A DNA stretch of 60,000 nucleotides from Apostichopus japonicus. Lineage: Eukaryota; Echinodermata; Holothuroidea; Aspidochirotida; Stichopodidae. The stretch is from positions 9,096,001 to 9,156,000 of the forward strand of contig NC_092566.1 in assembly GCF_037975245.1 (NCBI RefSeq), written 5' to 3'. Made by a program: the position numbers and the translations under genes. Position 1 is the first letter of the stretch. Every line of letters starts with the position of its first letter. A model generated the notes under the pieces. That model was not told where the DNA came from. It searched no databases and saw nothing but the letters and a program-made list of their open reading frames with translations. Of the stretch, positions 11,436 through 23,400 are shown in pieces.

Positions 11436-14400
11436 TGGGGGTAGTACTTTTATAGGTGTTAAGGTTATCTATTTTCTTTGATGGGAGTACTCTATTCCAT
11501 TAAGCAAAAAAGGGTTTCTTAGTTTACTTCATTTCACATTTTTTACTTATTTGCAGTTATATTGTCTTGTTCATCTTGTTATACTATATGATGAAACAAA
11601 TAAATAGATTATAAATAAATAAAATAATAAGGGGATTTTGACCAGTGAACTCAGGGTTACAAGTCCTGTATTCTGCCAGCCTGAGCTATTCAGCAATTAG
11701 TAGGTGGCTATCTGGACATCAGACCATCTCTCTGTTGGGCTTTTAACTTGTCGACTCTTGGAAAGAGATAAAATTCAGCTTTTTATTATGTAGGCAGCAG
11801 ATCCTTCCATAGTGAAGAGTACGTACGTTTATCAAAACTGTGGATGTCACTACTAATCTCCAAACAACATATTTTATAAGACAGGTGTATCACAGCTTTC
11901 ACAGTTAATCTTATTAAGATGTCGGAAGGAATCGTTGTTGTGCGTTTAACTTTGGCAGATTTTTAAAGTCAGTGCTGAACTGAGCAAGCAAACTTGACAA
12001 ATTTCTCACTTAAATACAGATTTAAAAGTTTTCCTTCTCTTTACTTATAGCTTCATTTTACGAGGGGAGATCTTCCAGCAAATGATCATGTTTTTCCATA
12101 AATTGCAAGATGACATCATATCTATATTTTATGCTCATAAGACTCGAGAACACTCTAATAATCAGACTCAACAAAGCCTCTGAAATAATCAAATTGTTCT
12201 CATTTTGCCTGCAAATACTATGTTGTCATGATGGAAAATTGCCAGTTTTTAAGAACTATGAACACATGGACTCAAGTCCTTTTCTCATGCAAGTTTTATG
12301 AGATACAGTCGAGAAAAAAAGAATGGTAGTTTGATTGATTATGTGATCCACAAACACCGCTTGATATAGTTCTATAAAGTTGAGTTCCTTTGTGAACTTT
12401 CTGTGCCAAACATTTCCTGAATTGATATGTTCTTTTTTCTTTTTTTTTTTCAGTTGTGTGCAATGGTTAGAAAGGAACCTTATGTTTGTACAGAATCGTG
12501 AGTTGTTATTAGAATTAAGGTAAGTGTTATTTTGATTTCATGAATTTGTTCACTTTCCCCCAACTCCTAACTGCAAGTAGTAACACAAACAGAAAAAAAA
12601 CACAGTCACAGTTCATGGTGAAAGTAGGGTGCTCTAGAAAACACTTTAATAATAATAATATAATACTGGACAAAGATGGCAACCATGTAGGGAAATGAAG
12701 TTACATAAATATATGTTACTATGTCGCCTCCATTGTCTAACATTTTGTGTTTCAGGAAGTTTACAAATGGAATAGCAAGGAAACATTGCAATATAGATAT
12801 TTTCTAATCAAAAAGCCAAGTTTGAATAACAGGTTGCCAAAATGATAAAGCTAACTTTTTGAAATAAGATATGCATACTTGGATGGATGATACTTAAGTG
12901 ACCACAAATATGGGAGAAACCAGTGAGGGCATATGGATTACAACCTACACGTCAGGTGGCTTCCAATTCAACATTTTAACTCAAATTTGGAATCTTTGCA
13001 ATTTAGAAAGTCATTTCAGATATGGGAAAACCATAGATTGCTCTTGGATGAAAAACCCACCTGACTATGACCCGGCTGGGTATCAAACCCGGAAACTCCC
13101 GATTGCTAAGCCTCATTGCTTCAAATGCCACCGCCTTTATCCACTCGGCCACAGCACTTGTGATGCAAACCATTATTGTTGGGCTACTTTAAGTGCTTTG
13201 AGATTCTTTTCTGATTTGCTATACCTTCCCTTAAACCAGAAAGTCTATCACAGGAGGTGGTTTGTGATGTCACCAGGGAGATGTTCTTCAAAAGCTTTAC
13301 GTAGCGTCTAGATAATCTTCCTGTTGATCTGTCCTTGAGACCTGAAACATTTGAAATGTTTGCTTTCATAGCTGTCAAGGTTCTCTGTAGAAATAGAATT
13401 TTATCAAAATTCAACTCAATTTTTGTAGAAATGTTATTTTCCCTCTGTTATCTGTAGATAAGTTATTGAAATATTGTAAACAAAAAACTTTTTCAACTCG
13501 ATAACATTGATGACATCATTCACTCTGCATTGATGAAATATCACAAATATTTAATAAATCCATATATATGCAATACAAGCAATGATGCAATCAACATGGA
13601 TCGGCAATAGGAGATGCCTTTACATCTGTATAGAGGGGAGTTTGTAAAGACATCGTGGGGGCACTATATTTGACAGATTGGTCTCTCATTTGAATTGTAA
13701 TGTTTCTGTAATAAATTCATCCAGTTCTAATAACACTGTGATTGTTTCCTTCTTTTCATTTTATCGTTATTTCCACAGTTTAGATTTATTTAAAAAAGTC
13801 ATGAGTTCACCTCATTTATTTGTTCTTCAAGTTGAAATGGATGTCTATTCTCTTACAAAGAAGGTACAACATTTGGTTTTTATTTCTTCCTTTTTCATTT
13901 CGGTTGTTTTCTTTTAAGTTGTCGTTAAAAGCTTTTTTAAAAGTCACCCTTGAGCTGAATACTATCGTTCAAAACTTTTGTTTCTATAAGAAAAGTCTTC
14001 ATACCATATGCAAGGAATCGATGAATCATTTTCTAAGTACCATGTCCAAAGTAGGAGGGTGAGGGCGCTGCAGCATCCTGCAGCCAGGCTGTGTAATATA
14101 TTCACCGAATAGACACAGCCAGTCTGCAAAGATAGTCCCTATTTTTTCTTTGACACTTTGCCCAAGAAGAGTTGACATAATCGTCATGGTGACGAGTGTC
14201 AACACGGTGTCGTTACTGTTGCAGTTGTTGACAGTGTAATTGTTGTTGTTGTCGACTAGGCCTTGGTAACAATGATCAGGCATAACAGAATCAACTGATC
14301 TTGCTGCAAAAACTTTTGATGTTAATTTTTTTTTGAACAACAGTATACTTTCGAGAAATGATCCGTATCTGTAATGAGAAGACTGCTGACTGTCCATTAG

Positions 14401-17400
14401 GCACTTTTCGGTCAATTCCGTTACATGATGTAAGCCCCAATCAATGACTACATTGAAAGTGTATTAGTTTAATAAAAATTTTTAGTTTAAATCATTTATT
14501 GTCTCTCTTTTTGTTTTTGACAGTATTGTTTTTTAAAAGTTAATCCATCGTGGCACAGAGATCCTAAAGTCCTCGGCAAAAACGTCGATTCTTTCTATCA
14601 AAAGTTTGGTGAGTTCGATCAGATTCTTTCTGCATTCTAAGGTCAAATATCTGACTTTCATTTTGCTTCGATATGTTGTTTTGTTTTGTTTATGTATTTA
14701 TGATAGTTATGCAGTGATTAATAGGACAAGGGTAAATACCATTAAGTATGACATCGGTAAGAAATAAGGAGTACAAAGAAAACCCAAACTGTACCCTACC
14801 TACAGTATTGATCCTGTACGACCATACACTGAATTGTCACTATCAAACCACAATTAGCATAGTTCACAGTACAAAAAGTAGCATATAGAATAATAATAAT
14901 AATAATGATGAAATAAAAACTTCAGAGTTTTAAATCAAAATTATGCTAGGTCTAGATAAAAAACTGCAATAGAAGGCCTGTAGGGCGAGTGTTGATAATT
15001 GTGTTATAAAAAACATACAATTTTTCACCGGGTGGATTCTATTTCTTATTCATTTTGCCAGGATGCATCTAACAATCATGATCACTGCATTGACGAATAC
15101 TAATTTGTTTCCACTGTCACCATGACAACATATCTTCATTCCTGTCAAAGAAAGCATTTTAACTTGTGATATTCCTCGTCTTCTCAGAAACTGGTGAATT
15201 TCTCAGTTCCGAGAAAGGTCGACAGTTTGAGCCTCTCTTCAGAGCTTTGCGCTTCGAATACATCATCAATGACCATGCGGCGTGTAAACAACTGCAGAAA
15301 GATAACATTATTCCAGAAGGTAAGGGATGAAAAGGTCTTGAAAATATATACAAAAAGCTAAATATCAGCCAAAATAAGGTGTTAATTACAGTAGTAGTGA
15401 ACTTGTCCTCATGTCCCCAAAATCTTTACTGATATTTAGTGATGATATTTACTGATAATATTTTTGATGATATTTACTTATGATATTTATTGATTAACTG
15501 ATGATATTTATTGATGATATTTACTGATGATATTTACTGATGATATTACTGATTTATTTACTGATGATATTTACTGACAAAATTTTACTGATATTCAAGA
15601 CAAGCTGAACCAAACTGTCAAATGTTAGATTGCACTATTGTAAACAAGTTTTTTTATTTTTTTGGGGGGGTGGGGGGGCAGGGTCTTATACCTTAAATAC
15701 CAGCAACTACTACTCATTGTTACATTTTCAAGTGGTCCTTGTGCCTTGAGCATCGTTATCGGTGGATATGTCTGTGCTTTATAAATCCGCAATATTATTT
15801 TAAATATTAAATTATCCTTCTATCCACTTGAGTCACTTGTACTTTGAGGAAACTTGTTGTTCATTACATAAAGGGGTGGGGGGGGGGGGCTGATTTAACT
15901 ATATATCCTAAAGAAAGTAAAGTTTATATCCTAAAGAAAAGAAATTAAAACTAAATAACTCTGCAGTTTGAAAGCCTTGGTCTTGAATCATATTGTGTGA
16001 TTTTAGTGTATTTATTGGTGATTATTACTTTAGGAGATGTTGACTCCTGTTTGTTCTTCTGGGGTGAGGGGGGGTGAATACAGGGTGGAGGAAGAGGGGA
16101 AAGGATCCTTTTCATTCAACTTCAAGTGATAAATCATATTTATATAATGAATTCATTCTTTTTCATTCTCTTTTAAGATTGGTTGCTTCCAATATTCAAA
16201 CAACAATGGCTGAGAATGTTGAGAGTAGAGCAAGCTAAAGATAGTGGGTGAGATGATCAATTTTTTTGAAAATGATTTCCTTCACACATTGAGATTTGTT
16301 CTGGTCTTTGATGGTGTCCATTGGTTCTGAAAAATTGGTACTTACTGATTACAAACTACTTGTCGATGCGATCTGCTCGGCTACTCGGTAAAGTACAACT
16401 AATCCCGGTATGTCGTGCGTTGGGCCCAATTCCGCGAAAGCACGTTGTACACACACACGTTGACAAAATGGCCAACAACTAGTAAGAAGCGCGGACGTGT
16501 GGAACCCGAGAAATGCAACGATGAATAACAGCGAATCGGCGATAACAGGTTCCTTTGGTTGGATTCTTTGCTTATGCGTTTCCTTGGTTGGTAATGTGAA
16601 GATAAATTACTATAGTTTTTACTTTGAAAACTGTCCATTTGCTGTACAGTAAACTAGTGCAGTACCATATTACGGACAGAACAAGGGCTGGAGCCAACAC
16701 AGCTTCATCTGTTGAATAGTCTGTGGTACATTTGTATAATTTGCAATGTACGTAGAGTAGCCTGTTGGCAGCATGCAACAAAGTGGCATGCTAAAGTCAA
16801 TGAAGTATTGTCGCGAATCTGATTGGTAACATAAAGTACGGATGCCGTGTAGGTTACTGTCAAGAGACATAATTCTCTGTGTATTACAACCATATGTATG
16901 ATTTAAGTCGTGTTATTTATTGGGAGGTTGATTCTTAAAAGATACGGTAAATATGACTGGAATCGTTTCTGGGAAATTATACTAAAGTATGGTCTTCAGT
17001 CTATTAACAAGCCTGCGCCACGCGGGAAAATTATCTGTCAAATATGTTGACGGATATATAATATATAATATTTAATATATTATATGATATATAATATGTT
17101 AACTGGGAAATAAAATAAAATTGCATATTTACCAAACAAGAGTAAGATTAAATGTTAAACTTTAGTTCATGCCCAGCTGCATCGATTTCTAATTCTCTCT
17201 CTCTGCCTTCAGACCAAAAGAGGACTCGGTTCCGGCAGAACAGTTTGAAATACACTCACAGAGATGCGGTCGAATGATAACAAAAGAAGGAGAGGTAAGG
17301 TTGCGGGAAAATAGTCATCTTCAAAAATTGGTTTGTGATGTAAAGTAAATTGTATCGCAAGCGCATGAGCATCAAATAAGTTGCTCTTTCGGAAACTTGT

Positions 17401-20400
17401 TATAAATTTGCCGGCCTAGTCTTCTCAGAATTTTAAGCTGGTACACCAGCTGGTGGTCGATTGGTGGTCTTCCTGCCGGTACTAGTGGGGGCCCTGGCAG
17501 ACCTTGTCTTTGATGGGTCGACAATATTATTTCATGGTCAGGACTGTCATCTGCCGAACTCGTCGATGCTGGCATACGATTTTTTGAAATCAAACCTTTG
17601 ACAATTGTACATCACCATTATAACTTGCGTAGTAGAGGGCTTTGACAGGTTCTATCCTATGAAGAAACATGATGATTACCAAATATATTATATTTGATTA
17701 GTTTACATGCAGTAAAATAGATTTTTTAATCTCTACCAGAAAAGTCCCTTCCTTTCCATAACAAGTAGCTTAGTCCGGCCACAGTGTCCTTATAGCTGTA
17801 CCTAGGCCTAGATGAGTCGCACATTCAGACCAGGACTCGTTATCGTCATGAAGTGATCGAGTCAGTCTAGTTCAGTGTGTGATCAAGCTGCATATATAAG
17901 TTTGGGTCAAATGTTACACAAAAATAGACCCGTTGGTGTTGAATATTAACCTGCAATGTCATATTTGCGACTAATCAGAAAGGACATCCAGGGATGTGCT
18001 CAGGAATATTTGAGTGCCGGACAGATTGTGCGGTAGTGTGATCCACACCCTGGGAGAGGGATCTCATGGGTGGGGTACCCCCTCCCTACTGGACAAATTT
18101 TTCACATGAAGTATGCTTAGGTGGTGCTATTTTTCCGATTCTGTGCCATATATTCTCCCAGATTTTGGTTATGGTAAAATTTGTTAAATTATCATCAAAA
18201 AAGTGCCGGGTGGAAATGTTTAAAATACTGTTTGTGCTGGGCGGCATTCAGAACTGCTGGGCACAGCCGCCTGGTGCTTCCCAGTGTGAGCACATCCCTG
18301 GACATTGATATTGATGTCCTGCTGTTACCGACAACGATTTCGATCATTCGTTGCCAATCTTTTCCTTCCAGTCCCTCTGCTCCTCTCCGAGGGTAAATGT
18401 GTAATGACTAGGAATTGACGGGTTAGCTCTATGTAATGGTCCACTAGCAGATGGCCACAAGACTGTGACTGTGACCCTGTTGGTGATCATTTCCTCGTTA
18501 ATCAATCCTGGCAATTTCCCATCGTAATATTATCCTATAATTTAATTTTTCACACAGTACTGTTGGCGTTGGACAGGCTTTAACTACGGCGTGGATTTAC
18601 TGATAACTTACGCAAACAAGTGAGTACTTATAAGATGGTGTCGTGAGCATAAATGTCACATCTGCTACATTGTATCTATATCAGGGTCACCCTAACTTTA
18701 TCCCCCCATGAACCCCCTGTGTATGTCAGAGTTGTCCATGAACCCCAACTTTTCGAGATACGATCTGAGTCATTATTATACTATAATATGTATAACAGTG
18801 CTTCGTAAAAAATCAAATTCATAGTGTAATATTGTAGAGTTTTTCGAAAGACCTGTACGACTTTTGTACATTACTAAATTATATGATATATCAGATTTTA
18901 GTTCAACAAAAAGTACTCTAGTTTTGACTTTTGACCCCTGGGATGGACTCACACACCCCCTGCGGGTTCATGCACCCCAGTCAGGGAACCCCTGATCTAT
19001 ATAGAAGCCATACAAAGGAGAGTTGCCAATCACTTAAAGAGATCCCTTGACTACTGGTGCACTTTGCTTTTGTGTAACAGATTTGATTTAAGTTAGATCC
19101 CTTAGCTAGCATACTTCTTTTGCTCTTTAAGGGAAAACCCCTTGTTTTTTTAGTATCCAAGGCCTTCATGACCTTAGGAAGAAATCTGATGTTGATATGT
19201 CATAGCCCCAATAGAGAAGAAACATTTGAGGGCATGTATATTAATGACTCATCATATTTATGAGTTCTTGCAGAAATATACAGAACATAACACCCACAGG
19301 TGAAATCAAGCAAACCTTGGTCTTTGGAATTTTTTTTTGATAGATCTTAAACATGTTAATATTAAAAAAATCTTGTTGTGTGTGCCAATGATGTTTGTTT
19401 TGCTTCTGAGAAGTGCTGACTTGAAAGTCAACCATCTGCTTTGACTGACATGCCTTTGTTACTTAATAATATTTAGGTTCATTCTTCAACAAACAAAAAG
19501 TGTTATAGCAAAATATAACCACTGATAGTAGTTGTTTGTAAAGTTGTCAACAAACTTATGAAATATAACAATTTTGTGTCTAAGTTATCCTCCTGACTTT
19601 TTACTGTACTCTTCTTTTTCTACACAGGTTACTTGTGATCAAAAGAAACAACACAACTCACCCAGTGTCTTCCAGTATTAGTATGCAATCTCATCGCTCC
19701 ATTATGATAAGGTAAAAGGTTGATAGGCGATGTATAGGTTTGCCAATGTATGGATGTATGTATTTTAGATCCTCCTGCAAGCAGGAACTCGCGAAGAAGC
19801 CATCATTGGCTTATCAAAGCCGCAAGCTGACCGAAGTCAGTCTCTTAGATTCATATTTTAACGTCCAAGATTATGAATTGTCAATTGTCAACAACTCTGT
19901 AACTGGACGACATACATAATAATCTTGGAGTGACTCGAACTCGGGACCTTATGATTGAAAGGCACCGGCGTTAACCACTGAGCTAACACTCCTTTACACT
20001 CCCAATCGTATGGTACACTGGGGGTTATTTCTCCATAGATGCTGTTGGTTATCTCATACCCTGGAACAAACTTGGCCGACAACATTTTTCGAATTTGCGG
20101 TCCCCTTCGCATTCAACAGGGTCACCCGATGACCACATGGCACAAGGACATTCCGTGAACTTGCAGATTTCACTTCAGTGCCAGAAAATACTTTGTCAGA
20201 TATGATAGCACGACTTCATTAAGCTACTGGCATAGAAAGAAATTCAGTCAAATTGTCAGGAACATGACTGATGGATAGTAGTGCTGTGCCGTTTACACGT
20301 TTAAACGTGTAAACGAACGAAACATCGTTTAAACGTTTAATAAAACCTGATGAACGTTTAAACGAAACTATGATATCAACTGAAAATTAAATTATTGGCA

Positions 20401-23400
20401 AAAATCGCGTATCAATTCCCTTGTTTATTTTGTCTACTACGCGAAATAACAACACAACTTACGATCAGTCGAATCATAAACCGCGAACGTAATCCTACTT
20501 TTGTCCCCCTCCCCCCCCCGATGTATCCGGCGATATGAATGGCTTAAACTTGAACGCTGTTATCCTTTTGTGAAAACTTCCTGATTCGCGGCACAAGTGT
20601 ACTTTATATCGAGCCGACAGCGGCGGCGCAGATAATCCAGTCAATGCATGTTTGATCGAAATGATTACAATCCCTGTCCATCACGTTGAACTCTCCGACC
20701 AGACAATACCGGGTCAAATACTCGACTTGGTAATAGTTGTTCAAATACATGATCAAAGGAAATGTATCGATTGGAGATCGTAAAAAAAAACTCTGAAAAT
20801 CAGTAGAGAAATTACCAATTGTGTACGAAAAGTAAGTTCAGTCCTTTCAAATTTTACGAAAGATCCAGCAAAACACTTTCGAAAAATTCACGCGAAACTG
20901 GCATATTGTGCTAAATGCAACTAATGTCATGTAAACATGGCTCTAGTACACCCATTTATGAATAAACCGTAAGACCACATCTGGTGTTAAGCGGGGGGGG
21001 GGGAAGAAAGTATTTTCTAGAATTTCCAAAATACAGAAAAAAATAATGTCCTACCATAGTTAAGTGTATAGCAAATAGCCTAACCACCTCGTCTGTTACT
21101 GATCTGACGTAACTACAAAAACACAACTAATTGTATTTTGCGAACTTGACGTTTTCTACAAGAACATGGAAATAATGTTTAGCATTAGTTAATCATGCCG
21201 TGTGGCCTAAAACATATTTTATTCCAAGGTTTACTTTCATAAAGATGGCCATAGCTTGATATCTTGTGCTGCGTGTATGAACTGTGCCTCGTGTATCATG
21301 GGGAATACTCCATGAAACGTTTCTTGGAAACGTGCCAAAAATGTTAACAAACGGGTGTTAGACAGGGGATAAGCGCACAGTTGTTTGGCGAGGTACCTGG
21401 GAAAATTCTGAGCACATGTACAGTATCCTACCGTAGTATTTAAGTTCGGTTAAACCGTACTGCAGTTGTAAACTGATGTACGTTTAGTGCGCGCTATTCA
21501 TTGTTAGGCAGTCTAGAAACGGGGCTTTGCCGAACTTTTTTTGTTTCATAATATCGGAGGTTCTGTAAGTTAAACTTTTTAAAGATTGTACGACAGATTA
21601 AATCTCTTTTCATTTTATAACATAATATAGCTACTCTTACTTGTCATTTATAATTTTTCATCAGCTTCGTGACAATTTAAATTAAAAAAGTTGTCAGTAT
21701 TTTGCATCCTCAACTGCGAATTTTTTTATCGCCAGACACGCAAAAATTTCCTTTTCCTTTTCCGGGGTCTTCGCCCCACCAGGGCCCTAGGGCGGTCCCC
21801 TGGACCCCACGCCTTTATGCTCGAACGCTACGCGTGCTCGGCGTTTTCTCGCGATTTTCGCGAACGTTTAAACGCTTAAACGAACGAAAAATCGGCCGTT
21901 TAAACGTTTAGGTTTTTAAACGAAAACTCACAGCCCTAATGGATAGTACCATGTGTCTTGTCTGGGAAGTTCCACTGGGCTGGAAGGAAAATTTACGAGT
22001 AATTACTGTTAAACAAGACAAGTGTCACCACTGTCTTCTCAGAATATGACTTATGGTTTCATAAAAAGTCTTTGGTAAACCTGGTAGGTCCAGTAACTTA
22101 CTCTGTGATGATGTCCCTATTACATCAAAGGTTTACATTACTCCAAGGTTTATACCAATATTTAGAACTTTTAAGTAGAGGACATTTTTAATGTCTCTCT
22201 TTTTAATATCACTCTCTTTCAGTTTTGAAGAGTTGATAACTGCTCATATCATAATTGCTACTATGGTTTCATAAAAAGTCTTTGGTGAAACTGGTTACGT
22301 CCAGTAACATACTCTCTGATGATGTCCCTATTAATGGTCTGATTGAAATATAGAGTTAAGAAGACAAGGATTCCAATAATACCCAAGGTTATACCACTTA
22401 TTTGGAACTTTTAAGTACAGTATATTTTTTATGTTCAATATATCTCTCTTTTCCGTTTAAAGAGTTGATAAATGCTCACACCATTTCTCGTCTTTATTTA
22501 TTTTCAGGATTCATGTGGTGTCCTACGACCCTCAAGGAGGGATTCTTTATGAAGAGAAGAGTAATATTGAAACATACAGCTTAAACAAAGATGAGGTAGG
22601 GTTATTTTGACTTGCTATGGTAAATTGCGTCACTCCAAGTTTGATTCCCGGTTCCAAATCGTGGATAGTCCGGCAGGGTGGGTGCTCATTGCTATGACTG
22701 ATTGACTAAGATTTAGCGACAGTATCAGTCAGGAGATAGTTGTGGATAGTCAGGCAGGGTGTGTGCTCACTGCTCTACTGATTGACTAAGATTTAGCGAC
22801 AGTATCAGTCAGGAGATAGTCGTGGATAGTCGGGCAGGGTGTGTGCTCACTACTTTGACTGATTGACTAAGATTTAGCGGCAGTATCCGTCAGGAGAAAG
22901 TCGTGGATAGTCGGGCAGGGTGTGTGCTCACTGCTATGACTGATTGACTAAGATTTAGTGACAGTATCAGTCAGGAGATTGCCGTGGATAGTCGGGCAGG
23001 GTGTGTGCTCACTGCTATGACTGACTGACTAAGATTTAGTGACAGTATCCGTCAGGAGAAAGTCTTGGATAGTCCAGCAGGGTGTGTGCTCACTGCTATG
23101 ACTGATTGACTAAGATTTAGCGACAGTATCAGTCAGGAGATAGTCGTGGATAGTCCGGCAGGGTGTGTGCTCACTGCTATGACTGATTGACTAAGATTTA
23201 GCGACAGTATCAGTCAGGAGATAGTCGTGGATAGTCCGGCAGGGTTTGTGCTCACTGCTATGACTGATTGACTTAGATTTAGCAACAGTATGAGTCAGGA
23301 GATAGTCTTGGATAGTCCGGCAGGGTGTGTGCTTACTGCTATGACTGATTGACTAAGATTTAGCGACAGTATCAATCATGGGACGATTTATTCAAAAGTT

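Noticed and set aside
13020-13165. Functional tRNA gene (also at 19930-19992, 38630-38684 and 48121-48197)
   Set aside because: A and B boxes are present, but stems are mismatched and each is joined to a repeated body, so they are SINE heads. No intact tRNA or rRNA gene was seen.
14026-14415. 129-codon frame on the minus strand in GMCL1 intron 7
   Set aside because: Low-complexity N/T stretch, no recognisable domain, and no supporting splice signals.
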